DNA from: Flavisolibacter longurius
Lineage (GTDB): Bacteria; Bacteroidota; Bacteroidia; Chitinophagales; Chitinophagaceae
Reading direction: 5' to 3'
Assembly: GCA_013327885.1 (NCBI GenBank)
Contig: JABUMY010000014.1
Coordinates: 62,001 to 126,000 of the forward strand
Length of the DNA: 64,000 bases
Both the position numbers and the translations under genes were made by a program. The notes beneath the pieces are model-generated. The model had not been told where the DNA came from, searched no databases, and was given only the letters and a program-made list of their open reading frames with translations. The stretch's first letter is position 1; each line of letters opens with the position of its first letter. Shown here piece by piece: positions 1 through 8,251 of the stretch.

Positions 1-189
1 CATTGATTGTAAAAGCGCTAATGTAGCAGGAAAATCACAAACTTGGTTTTTAAAACCGAAACATTCCGTTTCCACGCCTAAAAACAGTTTGGGGCGGGTG
101 AAAACGACTTTCTAAATTGAATGTGAATCAATTTTGAACAAGACCACGAACGGCATCGCTTCATACCTTTAATGTAAATAAACCACATT

Positions 190-197
190 TACCTTTG
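190..197 (+). promoter_or_regulatory. Bacteroidota-type -7 box, TACCTTTG
   Basis: A perfect match to the Bacteroidota -7 consensus TAnnTTTG lies about 50 bases before the first small gene. No clear TTG -33 element is visible at the expected distance, so the call rests on the -7 box and on its position in a gene-free stretch. Confidence 0.45.
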
Positions 198-248
198 CTA
201 TAGCTTTCCCTTCTGGCACAACAATTTTGCTACTGAAAGAAAAATAGT

Positions 249-464
249 ATGCAGGAAAAAAATGACATTACCCGTAACCGCCCCACGGAAGAAGGCCGCC
301 AGAATGACCCCAATCTACGCGATGATGACGGACGCCAGGGTGCCAGCACAATGAGCTCATCGGAAACGGATAGCGCAAAAGAAAATCTTACCCGAACAGC
401 TTCGGATAATTTCAGGGAAGACAGCGAGGGAGATGAAAAAGCGGATAAGCGCTTTGACGAATAA
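249..464 (+). CDS. Small hydrophilic, probably disordered protein (71 aa)
   Basis: No family recognised. The 71-residue product has almost no hydrophobic residues: it is rich in D, E, R, N, S and T and ends in a strongly charged tail (DEKADKRFDE). There is no signal peptide, membrane segment or cysteine, so it should be cytosolic and intrinsically disordered. It is the first of several such short genes in the first 2.2 kb, set around a KGG-repeat stress protein, which suggests a hydrophilin-like role in stress or desiccation (inference). The ATG follows a TAnnTTTG box by about 50 bases. The reverse-frame ORF over the same DNA is judged a shadow, because the forward product has the composition of its neighbours. 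Confidence 0.6.
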   Translation: MQEKNDITRNRPTEEGRQNDPNLRDDDGRQGASTMSSSETDSAKENLTRTASDNFREDSEGDEKADKRFDE

Positions 465-475
465 CGATGTGAGTG

Positions 476-521
476 GTCAGTGGTGAAGGGTGAGAAAACA
501 AACTCCGTTTTCACCACTGAC
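476..521. terminator. Bidirectional hairpin between convergent genes
   Basis: Two perfect 12-base arms (476-487 and 510-521, GTCAGTGGTGAA and its complement) flank a 22-base loop between the ends of a plus-strand gene and the convergent KGG gene. The left arm is itself part of a 7-bp GTGAGTG-type tandem array, so the hairpin has been built from opposing copies of that array. Terminator function is inferred from position; there is no long T tract. Confidence 0.45.
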
Positions 522-537
522 AAATCACAGCCGGCAA

Positions 538-936
538 CTACATGTTACCATTTTCATCGCTGCTCCTTTGGCGTCGCTGACCGGAACTTTGTCCGCCTTT
601 GCGGCCAATTTCGCTCATATGATCGCGGTTCTGGCTTACGATCTGCCCGCCTTTGCGGCCGGCTTCACGGGCTTCATCACGACTCCACTCATGGGCAACG
701 CCCTGGCGGTGAGCAGCACGACCGCCTTCGCTGGCAATACGGCGCTGCTTTTCAGGATCCATGGCGGCAAAACCGCGGTTAGAAGTTTTCCGGCTGCCGG
801 AATCATCCATGCTGCTTTCGGGAGATTCCATACCGGTTCTTTCCGATTGATTTTGCTGGGGATTACTCATCGGCCCGAAACCACGGTTTTCCTGGTCCAT
901 TCTGCCTTGATTGTCATTTTGACCTCTTTCTGCCAT
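538..936 (-). CDS. KGG-repeat general stress protein
   Basis: The 132-residue product carries at least three copies of the stress-protein KGG motif (PF10685-type) in its second half: ASEGGRAAH, EAGRKGGQ and EIGRKGGQ. The N-terminal half is a Q/N/S/G-rich disordered stretch. Family members, typified by Con-10 of fungi and GsiB-like bacterial hydrophilins, accumulate under osmotic, desiccation or stationary-phase stress and are cytosolic. It runs convergently to the small protein at 249-464. The surrounding small hydrophilic genes make a stress-linked cluster likely. Family assignment is firm; physiological role is inferred. Confidence 0.85.
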   Translation of the reverse strand: MAERGQNDNQGRMDQENRGFGPMSNPQQNQSERTGMESPESSMDDSGSRKTSNRGFAAMDPEKQRRIASEGGRAAHRQGVAHEWSRDEAREAGRKGGQIVSQNRDHMSEIGRKGGQSSGQRRQRSSDENGNM

Positions 937-1110
937 AACACTCAGAATTTTAAACGGTTAACAAATGATGAAGTACAACATGGCTCTGCAACAAAATAGT
1001 GCCGCTGTAAGCCTGAACTGAAATAGCTGAGTTGGTGGGTAATTTTTGCTATAGTAGAGGACAGTTTGGGGTTTGATATGCACAAGCAAACCCAGCCGTA
1101 GTAGGGGTTT

Positions 1111-1383
1111 TCAGCCGCGAATAATACGGAAATCGCCAAAGAATTCTTCGCTCCGCTCCTCGACATCAACAGCCTTTACGTTTGCCCCAGAAGGCCCTTT
1201 GCGACACCATTCCGAGAAGTCCTGTAATTGATAAGGCTCACCGGTTACAACGGCTTCTACATGCCCTTCGGGAGTATTGCGTATCCAGCCAACAACACCA
1301 ATAGCCTCGGCCACTTTTTTGGCGGAAGCCCGGTAGTACACACCTTGTACGGTTCCTTGTATCAGCAAGTGTTGGGTGGGCAT
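1111..1383 (-). CDS. acyP: Acylphosphatase
   Basis: A 90-residue acylphosphatase (EC 3.6.1.7), which hydrolyses carboxyl-phosphate bonds in small acyl phosphates. The family signature is intact: VQGVYYR with the phosphate-binding arginine near residue 18, and GWIRNTPEGHVE with the catalytic asparagine near residue 36. The length matches the 90-95 residue norm. The reading frame stays open far upstream, but the family begins at MPTQHLLIQG, so the start is placed at 1383. It is a stand-alone cytosolic enzyme between the KGG protein and three small hydrophilic genes. Confidence 0.9.
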   Translation of the reverse strand: MPTQHLLIQGTVQGVYYRASAKKVAEAIGVVGWIRNTPEGHVEAVVTGEPYQLQDFSEWCRKGPSGANVKAVDVEERSEEFFGDFRIIRG

Positions 1384-1471
1384 GGTTAGTTGATCATTTT
1401 TGGAAACGGTGCAAATAAGAGATTCCTCCTGACTTTGGCACAACATTTCCGCTTTTACACAGAAATAGATT

Positions 1472-1669
1472 ATGAAACCACAACAACAAAATACAGACCT
1501 CAAAGGCCGCAGCCATGTGTATGTACAAACGCCGGATGGCGAGGAGATCAACATCCCGGCCGGCAGCGAGCAACAGCTGGAAGGCGTTCCGGATGAGGCT
1601 ATGGCGCAAACCGCCGAAAACACGCCAACCACCCACAGTGAGGAAGTGACCAGTGGTGACGCTTCCTGA
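1472..1669 (+). CDS. Small hydrophilic protein (65 aa)
   Basis: No family recognised. The 65 residues include a short beta-like segment, HVYVQTPDGEEINIPAG, followed by an acidic, T/S/E-rich tail. There is no signal peptide or cysteine. It is the first of three closely spaced plus-strand genes (27- and 13-base gaps to the next two), so an operon of small hydrophilic proteins is likely. Its composition matches its neighbours and differs from random frames here, which supports it being real. Function unknown. Confidence 0.55.
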   Translation: MKPQQQNTDLKGRSHVYVQTPDGEEINIPAGSEQQLEGVPDEAMAQTAENTPTTHSEEVTSGDAS

Positions 1670-1696
1670 CCCTTTTTGTAAACAACAAAATCAAGC

Positions 1697-1948
1697 ATGA
1701 TGGAAGAAAGAATAAACAACGGCAGCGAGAGAGCGGAAAACCTGCAGGTCAACAGCCCCGCACAGGGAGAAGCACCCCAAAACAGTAGGATGGCTCCCGA
1801 TGCGCCAACGATCAACGACAGCAGGGCCAACGTGGCAAAGGATGATTTCACCCAGGGAGTTGCCGGAACAGAGTTGAACCCCGAGTTTAGCGATGCTGCC
1901 GACCCTGCATCGGAAAAAATGGGTACGGATAGCCGTGATAGTGATTAA
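1697..1948 (+). CDS. Small hydrophilic, disordered protein (83 aa)
   Basis: No family recognised. The 83-residue product is rich in N, D, S, A and E and has no hydrophobic core, signal peptide or cysteine. The acidic end (TDSRDSD) resembles the tails of other small products in this cluster. It is the middle gene of a tight plus-strand trio, 27 bases after the 65-residue gene and 13 bases before the 86-residue gene. A start two codons in is possible, since the protein opens with MM. Confidence 0.55.
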   Translation: MMEERINNGSERAENLQVNSPAQGEAPQNSRMAPDAPTINDSRANVAKDDFTQGVAGTELNPEFSDAADPASEKMGTDSRDSD

Positions 1949-1961
1949 CGTTTAAAACCGA

Positions 1962-2222
1962 ATGGACATGAATAACAGAAACGACAACAAAAAAGAAACC
2001 CGCCAGGAAGAAGAGATCAAAATTTACGGTGCGCCGGGAAGCACCTTGCAAACACCGGAAGAGCACCAGCATGATCAGAGCATTGATCCGCGGAAAGACA
2101 ATACGATGGAAGTGTCGAACGACGACCTGCGCAAAACAGATGTGGAAAGAATGCAGCAAGACCTGGACGGAAAACGCGGCGACATCGAAGAGATCGACGA
2201 TACGCTCAGCAATGACAGGTGA
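1962..2222 (+). CDS. Small highly charged protein (86 aa)
   Basis: No family recognised. The 86-residue product is dominated by D, E, N, K, R and Q. A central segment has the look of a short amphipathic helix (DLRKTDVERMQQDLDGKR) and the tail is acidic. It is the last gene of the trio of small hydrophilic proteins and ends directly at a 7-bp tandem-repeat array (2224-2258). A cytosolic, probably unfolded stress protein is the best guess from context; this is inference only. Confidence 0.55.
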   Translation: MDMNNRNDNKKETRQEEEIKIYGAPGSTLQTPEEHQHDQSIDPRKDNTMEVSNDDLRKTDVERMQQDLDGKRGDIEEIDDTLSNDR

Positions 2223-2223
2223 G

Positions 2224-2258
2224 GTGGTGAATGGTGAATGGTGAGTGGTGAGTGGTTT
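2224..2258 (+). repeat. 7-bp degenerate tandem array, GTGGTGA type
   Basis: Five consecutive 7-base words (GTGGTGA, ATGGTGA, ATGGTGA, GTGGTGA, GTGGTTT) start one base after the stop of the preceding gene. The same word family recurs at 469-496, 27821-27855, 47032-47059 and 53628-53655. Confidence 0.8.
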
Positions 2259-2378
2259 CGAAACTGGCAGCAACCATTTTTTTGGTAATTCCTTTTCTTC
2301 GTCTCAAGCATAGACTTTTCATTACAAAATGACAATGTCTACGGGTTAGGAACAGCTTTTTACCAACTATTAAATTGA

Positions 2379-2409
2379 AAAAAACCTCCTGCGCAACAGG
2401 AGGTTTTTC
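2379..2409. terminator. Rho-independent terminator
   Basis: A perfect 7-base stem (CCTCCTG / CAGGAGG) with a 5-base loop is flanked by an A run on the left and a T run on the right, so it can act in both directions. It sits between the plus-strand trio of small genes and the convergent minus-strand YdeI-like gene. Confidence 0.8.
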
Positions 2410-2450
2410 ATATCATCCAAGCAAGAGAACAAACCTAAAATCCAGAACGA

Positions 2451-2499
2451 CCCACAACCCCAAACCCCAAACACCTAACACCTAACCCCAAACCATCAC
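2451..2499 (+). repeat. 7-bp degenerate tandem array, CCCCAAA/CACCTAA type
   Basis: Seven consecutive 7-base words (CCCACAA, CCCCAAA twice, CACCTAA twice, CCCCAAA, CCATCAC). The array touches the stop codon of the minus-strand YdeI-like gene. The period is exactly 7 although the words drift. Confidence 0.75.
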
Positions 2500-3017
2500 C
2501 TTCCCATCTTCAACCGTTCCGCCTTATCGGCCCGGATCATTTCGCCATAACCCATGTTTCGGGAAAGGGCGGTCACGGCCATGGCTATACGTTTTGCTCT
2601 TGTGTGATCGGTCTTGGCACTTTGAATCCATTTAGAAAAATAAGCCTGGTGGCCTTTGGGCAGGCCTCGAAAAAACTGTAGCGCTGCCGGCTCATCCTGC
2701 AAACATTCCACGAAGTCGGCATCCAGCGCAAGCGGTTCTTTGTCCACTGTCAAATTTACCTGTAAAGAATCACCCTTCCCTTTGCCAATGCCTTTGCGGA
2801 AAGCCGCATTCAGCGGCAGGATAAAGCTGCCGTCGCCCATTGGCAGCAGGGCTGTTTTTTCAATGCTAAAACTATCCAGCGTTCCCTTCACCCGGTAGGA
2901 AGTTCTGACCCCGGGATTCAGCAATTCCGCCGCTTCCGGGTCGATCGTAATATAGGTCCAGCCGGTTTTGTCACCCTGCTTTGCAAATTTTTTGATGATG
3001 GTTGTAAATGTGATCAT
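2496..3017 (-). CDS. DUF1905 / YdeI-OmpD-associated family protein
   Basis: The 173 residues match a common two-part Bacteroidota protein. An N-terminal DUF1905 beta-barrel-like domain (about residues 5-95, with GWTYITID and the glycine/lysine-rich stretch GIGKGKGD) is followed by a YdeI/OmpD-associated domain (about 105-170, with FFRGLPKGHQAYFSKWIQSAKTDHTRAKRI). No signal peptide, so cytosolic. The biochemical role of the family is not settled; YdeI-type domains have been linked to resistance against envelope-active peptides. The upstream region contains TATCTTAG, one base off a -7 box. Confidence 0.8.
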   Translation of the reverse strand: MITFTTIIKKFAKQGDKTGWTYITIDPEAAELLNPGVRTSYRVKGTLDSFSIEKTALLPMGDGSFILPLNAAFRKGIGKGKGDSLQVNLTVDKEPLALDADFVECLQDEPAALQFFRGLPKGHQAYFSKWIQSAKTDHTRAKRIAMAVTALSRNMGYGEMIRADKAERLKMGR

Positions 3018-3142
3018 AAGCCCTTTTTGGCGGCTACTAAGATAGTGTGACTGCCATATGCAAGCAACCGCAATTCATCTGCAACTTGCAGAGATAGCCG
3101 GATGGAATCAAAAACCAATCCTTTACTTTGCCGTTTTAAGCC

Positions 3143-4942
3143 ATGAACGATTCTACACCACAGCCTACCTACCAGCAAGCCTTGCAAACACACAGCGCCC
3201 ATCTTGCGGTGCTGGAGAAAAAACGGTCGAACCTGGGCTGGCTGCGGCTTGCGGTGTTTGTGGTGATGGTCATTGCCGCTTACCAGGTCTTTACCACCCT
3301 TGGTCTTTGGGGTCTGGTGCCCACCCTCCTCGGCATTGCGGCACTGCTTTACCTCGTGTCGGTGGACGTAGCTAACAATGCAAAGATCCGGAACACCAAA
3401 ACCCTGATCCGCGTTAACGAAGAAGAGTTGCAGGCACTGGCACACCAGTTCCACAACCGCGAAGACGGCAGTCGCTTTACACCGGCCGAACATCCCTATG
3501 CCAATGACCTTGATATTTTTGGGAAAGCCTCCCTTTACCAGTGGTTAAGCCGGTGTTTTACCGAGCAGGGAAAATCCGCCCTGGCGGCAAACCTTTTACA
3601 CCCGCTTGGCCCGGAAAAAGTTTTATTAAGACAGGAAGCCGTGAAAGAACTGGCTGGCAACATTGCCTGGCGACAGCAATGGCAGGCGCATGCCATGCAA
3701 ACCACCGTTACGCTGGGAACCCAGCAAAAAATAGCCACCTGGCTGCAGGAAGAAGAAGAGCATTTCCGCTCCCCTTCGTGGAAAGTTTTTCTTGCCGTGT
3801 ACAGTCTCCTTACGTCAGCGTCCGCAATTGCGGCTATCCTTGGTTACATACCGGGATCGGTGTTTGCCATGCTTTTCCTGCTTTACCTCGTCATTTCGCA
3901 ATGGCTAAGCCGCCGGGCAATTTTAACCTATGTACACCTTGGTGGTATTGTAAAAGAAGCCTCCACCCTGCAAGCCCTGGTCAACTGGCTGGAGAACCTG
4001 CAGGCCGTCGCAAAACACATCAACGCCATTCAGCAGGAAATGCAGGGCAGCAGTGGCCGGGCCGGTGGGGAGCTAAAAGAATTGCGAACAATTCTCGACC
4101 GCTTTGACCTTCGCAACAACATCGTGGGGCTGCTCGTGTTCAATTCGTTTTTTCTTTGGGATGTGCGGCAAATGATTCACTTGAATGCCTGGCGCCGCCG
4201 CAACCGTCACCAGGTGGAAAAATGGTTTGCAGCCCTTGCCGAAATGGAAGTGGTGCACAGCATCTGCACACTGCATTTTAATCACCCGGGTTTTTGCTTT
4301 CCGCAGTTCGGGGAAAAGCATTTCCTGTTGCAGGGAGAAGCTATCGGCCATCCCCTGATCCCCGAGGCGCAACGTGTCAGCAACGATTACAGCGTGGAAG
4401 GCGTGGCAAGGATCGGGTTGATCACCGGTTCCAATATGGCGGGCAAAAGCACGTTTTTGCGAAGCCTGGGCGTAAACGTGGTGCTGGCCCAACTGGGTGC
4501 ACCGGTTTGCGCCAGGCGTTTTGTTCTTTCGCCGGTGCAGCTCCTCAGCAGCATGCGCATTGCCGATAACCTGGCCGAGAACACCTCTACCTTTTATGCC
4601 GAATTGAAAAAGCTGCGCAGCATTATTGAAAGGGTGAAAGCCCATGAAAAGGTTTTTATCCTGCTCGATGAAATTTTACGCGGCACCAATTCCTTTGACC
4701 GGCATACCGGTGCTGCCGCCCTGTTAAAGCAACTGATCAAAGAAAAGGCAGTGGCCGTTATTGCCACCCACGATGTGGAACTGGCGCAGTTGCAAACCGA
4801 ATTTCCTGTTTCGGTGGAAAACTATCATTTTGATGTGGAGGTGGAAGGCGAAGAGCTTTATTTTGACTACAAGCTCAAACAGGGCATCTGCAAAAGCCTC
4901 AACGCTTCTATTTTGATGAAAAAGATCGGCATCGACCTGTAG
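3143..4942 (+). CDS. Membrane-anchored MutS-like DNA mismatch-repair-family ATPase
   Basis: A 599-residue protein with a C-terminal MutS family ATPase domain: Walker A TGSNMAGKST at about 428-437, Walker B VFILLDEILRGT at about 504-515, and ATHD near 541. The mismatch-binding domains I-III of true MutS are missing. Instead there are two hydrophobic helices at about 32-50 and 55-74, and two more at about 215-256, so the protein looks membrane-inserted with the ATPase in the cytosol. Such MutS-related proteins are common in Bacteroidota and uncharacterised; a role in mismatch repair is doubtful. It precedes aspS on the same strand, separated by repeat arrays and aspS's own promoter box. Confidence 0.8.
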   Translation: MNDSTPQPTYQQALQTHSAHLAVLEKKRSNLGWLRLAVFVVMVIAAYQVFTTLGLWGLVPTLLGIAALLYLVSVDVANNAKIRNTKTLIRVNEEELQALAHQFHNREDGSRFTPAEHPYANDLDIFGKASLYQWLSRCFTEQGKSALAANLLHPLGPEKVLLRQEAVKELAGNIAWRQQWQAHAMQTTVTLGTQQKIATWLQEEEEHFRSPSWKVFLAVYSLLTSASAIAAILGYIPGSVFAMLFLLYLVISQWLSRRAILTYVHLGGIVKEASTLQALVNWLENLQAVAKHINAIQQEMQGSSGRAGGELKELRTILDRFDLRNNIVGLLVFNSFFLWDVRQMIHLNAWRRRNRHQVEKWFAALAEMEVVHSICTLHFNHPGFCFPQFGEKHFLLQGEAIGHPLIPEAQRVSNDYSVEGVARIGLITGSNMAGKSTFLRSLGVNVVLAQLGAPVCARRFVLSPVQLLSSMRIADNLAENTSTFYAELKKLRSIIERVKAHEKVFILLDEILRGTNSFDRHTGAAALLKQLIKEKAVAVIATHDVELAQLQTEFPVSVENYHFDVEVEGEELYFDYKLKQGICKSLNASILMKKIGIDL

Positions 4943-4950
4943 AGACGTTT

Positions 4951-5089
4951 GCAGTTTTCGGTTTACAGTTTACAGCTCAGAGCCAAAAGAGCAACACAGT
5001 ATTGCTATCACAATTACGCAATAACCCAATAACTCAATAACGCAATAACTTATTATCGCAATATCCTAATAACCCAATATCCAATAGCC
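4951..5089 (+). repeat. 7-bp then 8-bp degenerate tandem arrays
   Basis: Just after the MutS-like gene, 4951-4980 reads as 7-base words (GCAGTTT, TCGGTTT, ACAGTTT, ACAGCTC). From about 5012 to 5089 the sequence is a run of roughly nine 8-base words of type ATAACCCA/ATAACGCA/ATATCCTA. The 8-bp array ends directly before the aspS -7 box. Confidence 0.7.
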
Positions 5090-5091
5090 GC

Positions 5092-5099
5092 TATCTTTG
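5092..5099 (+). promoter_or_regulatory. aspS promoter -7 box, TATCTTTG
   Basis: Perfect TAnnTTTG, 62 bases before the aspS start. The expected -33 region falls inside the 8-bp repeat array and has no clear TTG, so repeat-length variation could alter the upstream part of this promoter. Confidence 0.6.
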
Positions 5100-5161
5100 C
5101 CGCCTGAAAAACCGCCCTGCGCGGACTTTCAACCTTGAACTTAAAACTTTAGACTAAGACT

Positions 5162-7006
5162 ATGTTTCGTACGCATACCTGTGGTGAATTACGCCTGTCC
5201 GATGTAGCCAAAGAAGTCACCCTGGCCGGTTGGGTGCAAACCGTTCGCAAGTTCGGTTCCATCACCTTTGTTGACCTCCGCGACCGCTATGGCATTACCC
5301 AAGCCCTGTTTGGTGAAGAATTGAATGACCAGCTTGACGCCACGCCGCTGGGCCGCGAATTCGTGGTGCAGGTAACCGGCACCGTAGTGGAACGCAGCAA
5401 CAAAAACCTGCAAATACCCACCGGTGAAGTGGAGATTAGGATCACTTCATTTACCATTTTAAACAAGTCGGCCATACCGCCCTTTACCATCCAGGATGAT
5501 ACCGATGGTGGTGATGACCTGCGGATGCGTTACCGTTATCTTGACCTGCGCCGCGGTGCCGTAAAGCGTAACCTGGAGCTGCGTTATGCGGTCAACCGGG
5601 CTACCCGCGACTACCTGCACGGCCAGGGTTTTATGGATATTGAAACGCCTTTTCTGATCAAATCCACACCCGAAGGTGCCCGTGATTTTGTGGTGCCTTC
5701 CCGCATGAACCCCGGCGAGTTTTATGCCCTGCCGCAGTCGCCGCAAACATTTAAACAACTGCTGATGGTAAGTGGCTACGACCGCTACTACCAGATCGTA
5801 AAATGCTTTCGCGATGAGGACCTGCGTGCCGACCGCCAGCCGGAATTTACACAGATCGACTGCGAGATGGCTTTTGTGGAGCAGGAAGATATCCTGAACA
5901 TGTTTGAAGGACTGATCAAGTCCATCTTCAAACAGGTGAAAGGCATTGATTATACCGAAGCGGTAGAACGCATGACCTGGGAAGATGCGATGTTCCATTA
6001 CGGCATCGACAAACCCGATATCCGCTTTGGTATGAAGGTGGCCAACCTGAAGGTACCCGCCACGGTGTTTATGGACAAGCTGGAAGCCTTGCAAGCCTCT
6101 CCTTTTGCCGGCGGCGCTACGGGCTTTGGCGTATTCGATAACGCAGAAACAGTAGTCGCCATTGCCGTTCCCGGTGCGGCAGACTATTCCCGCAAGCAGA
6201 TCGACGAACTAACGGACTGGGTTAAACGTCCGCAGATCGGTATGCTGGGATTGGTGAACATCCGGTACAATGCAGACGGTTCGCTGAAGAGCAGCGTGGA
6301 TAAGTTTTTTGGCGAAGAAAAGCTGAAAGAAATTGCCGGTTATGTGGCCGCACAACCCGGCGATTTGATCCTGGTGCTGGCTGGTGCCGAAGAGCGTACC
6401 CGCAAGGCCATTGCCGAACTGCGGCTGGAGTTGGGCGAACGCCTGGGCCTGCGCAAGCGGGACGTGTTCAAGCTGCTGTGGGTGCTTGACTTCCCGCTGT
6501 TTGAATATGCGGAAGAAGACAACCGTTGGGTGGCCCGTCACCATCCCTTTACCTCGCCCAAGCCTTCGCAGATCGAGACCATGATCAGCAATGATCCCGA
6601 GATCAAGAACGCGGCGGAATACCTGCAGCATCCTTACGCCAACATCAAGGCCAATGCCTATGACATGGTGCTGAACGGTAACGAGATTGGTGGCGGATCG
6701 ATCCGTATCTACCAGCGGGAACTGCAGGAAAAAATGTTTGCAGCCCTGGGCATGAGCCCGGAGGAAGCGCAGCATAAATTTGGATTCCTCTTAGGAGCCT
6801 TCGAATACGGTGCACCGCCGCATGGTGGGATTGCCTTTGGCTTCGACAGGCTTTGCGCCCTTTTAGGCGGCAGCGAAAGCATCCGCGATTTTATTGCTTT
6901 CCCTAAGAACAACAGCGGCCGCGATGTGATGCTGGATGCACCGGCAAGCATTGATAACAAACAGTTGGATGAATTAAGCATTCAACTGGATGTGAAAGAA
7001 AAATAA
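5162..7006 (+). CDS. aspS: Aspartyl-tRNA synthetase
   Basis: A 614-residue class II aminoacyl-tRNA synthetase that charges tRNA-Asp. The N-terminal OB-fold anticodon-binding domain (about 1-110, with [21 protein letters not shown]) is followed by the catalytic core with motif 2 [14 protein letters not shown] at 216-229 and motif 3 GIAFGFDRL near residue 555. The bacterial GAD insertion domain lies between (about 290-420, including [12 protein letters not shown]). Length and domain order are those of bacterial AspRS. Transcription probably starts from the TATCTTTG box 62 bases upstream and ends at the hairpin just past the stop. Confidence 0.97.
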   Translation: MFRTHTCGELRLSDVAKEVTLAGWVQTVRKFGSITFVDLRDRYGITQALFGEELNDQLDATPLGREFVVQVTGTVVERSNKNLQIPTGEVEIRITSFTILNKSAIPPFTIQDDTDGGDDLRMRYRYLDLRRGAVKRNLELRYAVNRATRDYLHGQGFMDIETPFLIKSTPEGARDFVVPSRMNPGEFYALPQSPQTFKQLLMVSGYDRYYQIVKCFRDEDLRADRQPEFTQIDCEMAFVEQEDILNMFEGLIKSIFKQVKGIDYTEAVERMTWEDAMFHYGIDKPDIRFGMKVANLKVPATVFMDKLEALQASPFAGGATGFGVFDNAETVVAIAVPGAADYSRKQIDELTDWVKRPQIGMLGLVNIRYNADGSLKSSVDKFFGEEKLKEIAGYVAAQPGDLILVLAGAEERTRKAIAELRLELGERLGLRKRDVFKLLWVLDFPLFEYAEEDNRWVARHHPFTSPKPSQIETMISNDPEIKNAAEYLQHPYANIKANAYDMVLNGNEIGGGSIRIYQRELQEKMFAALGMSPEEAQHKFGFLLGAFEYGAPPHGGIAFGFDRLCALLGGSESIRDFIAFPKNNSGRDVMLDAPASIDNKQLDELSIQLDVKEK

Positions 7007-7028
7007 AACAGCTACTGTTTACCGATAG

Positions 7029-7055
7029 AAAAGCCCTGGTTACACCGGGGCTTTT
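7029..7055 (+). terminator. Rho-independent terminator of aspS
   Basis: The hairpin AAAGCCC / GGGGCTTT encloses a short loop and is followed by a T-rich tract (CTTTTGTTTT), 22 bases after the aspS stop. Confidence 0.8.
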
Positions 7056-7134
7056 GTTTTGAAAAAGTGAACGTATCGTTTATTCCAAAATAGCAACTAT
7101 GAAAAAGCAGGCAATGCAGAATATATAAAAAAAG

Positions 7135-7242
7135 CCTTTGTGCCCTTTGTGCTCTTTGTGGCCCTTGGTGCTCTTTGTGACCTTTTGCGGCGATTGACGG
7201 AACACGAAGAACAGAAAGTTATCACGAAGAACACGAAGAAGG
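7135..7242. repeat. Palindromic array of 9-bp words, CTTTGTGCC / AACACGAAG
   Basis: The left arm (about 7135-7188) is a run of 9-base words, CTTTGTGCC, CTTTGTGCT, CTTTGTGGC, with one slip. The right arm (7201-7242) has AACACGAAG-type words that are complementary when G-U pairs are allowed. It belongs to the same 9-bp palindromic class as the elements at 16314-16404, 34179-34250 and 50145-50227. No gene is seen in 7007-7317. Confidence 0.6.
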
Positions 7243-7317
7243 GTCATCGTACCGGCCTCTTTTCTTAACCTTTTCTTTGCCGAATGGGGCACCAAACTTG
7301 ACAGGATTGGGCATTCC

Positions 7318-8175
7318 ATGCGAATCCTTTTTATCCTTATTTTTTCCATGAACATAAATTCTTCCTGTAAGCAAAAACCGCATTCCATTGCGCAAGAAAT
7401 AGCCCTGCCCGCACAAACCTTTTTGAACGTTGCTTATGGCAGCGACAGCCTGCAAAAGATGGACATTTACCTGCCGGCCAACCGCACAAGTGAAAGCACC
7501 AAATCACTTGTATTGATCCATGGCGGCGGCTGGACCAGCGGTAGCAAATCTGATTTCGCCGGTTATATCGACAGCCTGCGAAACCGTCTTCCCCGCTATG
7601 CAATTTTTAATCTGAATTACCGGTTGGTGAATGGCGGCCACCTGTTTCCTACGCAGGAAAAAGATATCAAAGCAGCCATCGATACCATTGTTGCCAAAGC
7701 CGGCGGTTATGCCATCAATTCGGAGAAAATTTCCTTGCTGGGTTTTTCTGCCGGAGCGCATCTGGCCTTGCTGCAGGCTTACAAAAATCCTTCGCCGCGC
7801 ATCAACGCGGTGATCGATTATTTTGGCCCCACAGACTTGGTGACCATGTACCAAAAGCCCTGGCACCCTCTTGTGCCGATGGCCTTGCAAATGGTCACAG
7901 GCCAGTCAATCCAAACCGGCAATGCCATTTTGGAAGTCTCCAGCCCCGCCCGTTTTGTGACGTCGCAATCACCTCCTACATTGATCCTGCATGGCGGAAA
8001 AGACGCAGTAGTCGATGTGTCGCAATCACGCTTGCTGGCACAAAAACTGGAAGCGAATGGTGTCCTCCACGAACTGCATCTTTACCCGGCCGAAGGCCAT
8101 GGCCGGTGGTACGGTCAGGCCCTGCAATCATCATTCGACAGGATTGAAAGTTTCTTAAACAACTTCGCTCCTTAA
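7318..8175 (+). CDS. Secreted alpha/beta-hydrolase esterase, probable lipoprotein
   Basis: A 285-residue alpha/beta hydrolase of the BD-FAE / acetyl-esterase type (dienelactone-hydrolase-like fold). The oxyanion motif HGGGW is near residue 64, the nucleophile elbow GFSAGAH near 143, an acidic residue in GGKDAVVDV, and the catalytic histidine in EGHGRW near the end. The N-terminus is a short hydrophobic segment ending in SSC, like a lipoprotein signal; a start at MNINSSC (7348) is possible. It is followed 76 bases later by a close paralogue, so the pair is a tandem duplication. Likely substrates are small acyl esters or acetylated sugars (family-level inference). Confidence 0.8.
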   Translation: MRILFILIFSMNINSSCKQKPHSIAQEIALPAQTFLNVAYGSDSLQKMDIYLPANRTSESTKSLVLIHGGGWTSGSKSDFAGYIDSLRNRLPRYAIFNLNYRLVNGGHLFPTQEKDIKAAIDTIVAKAGGYAINSEKISLLGFSAGAHLALLQAYKNPSPRINAVIDYFGPTDLVTMYQKPWHPLVPMALQMVTGQSIQTGNAILEVSSPARFVTSQSPPTLILHGGKDAVVDVSQSRLLAQKLEANGVLHELHLYPAEGHGRWYGQALQSSFDRIESFLNNFAP

Positions 8176-8251
8176 AATTTTTTCACACTATCCTTCGTTA
8201 TCACAGCAGTTTTGCCGCATCTTTAAGTTCACCGATGCGTTAACCAATCAT

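Noticed and set aside
1111-1851. A 246-residue reading of the acylphosphatase gene with an N-terminal membrane-like extension
   Set aside because: The extension is the antisense of two small plus-strand genes; the family starts exactly at the internal ATG at 1383.
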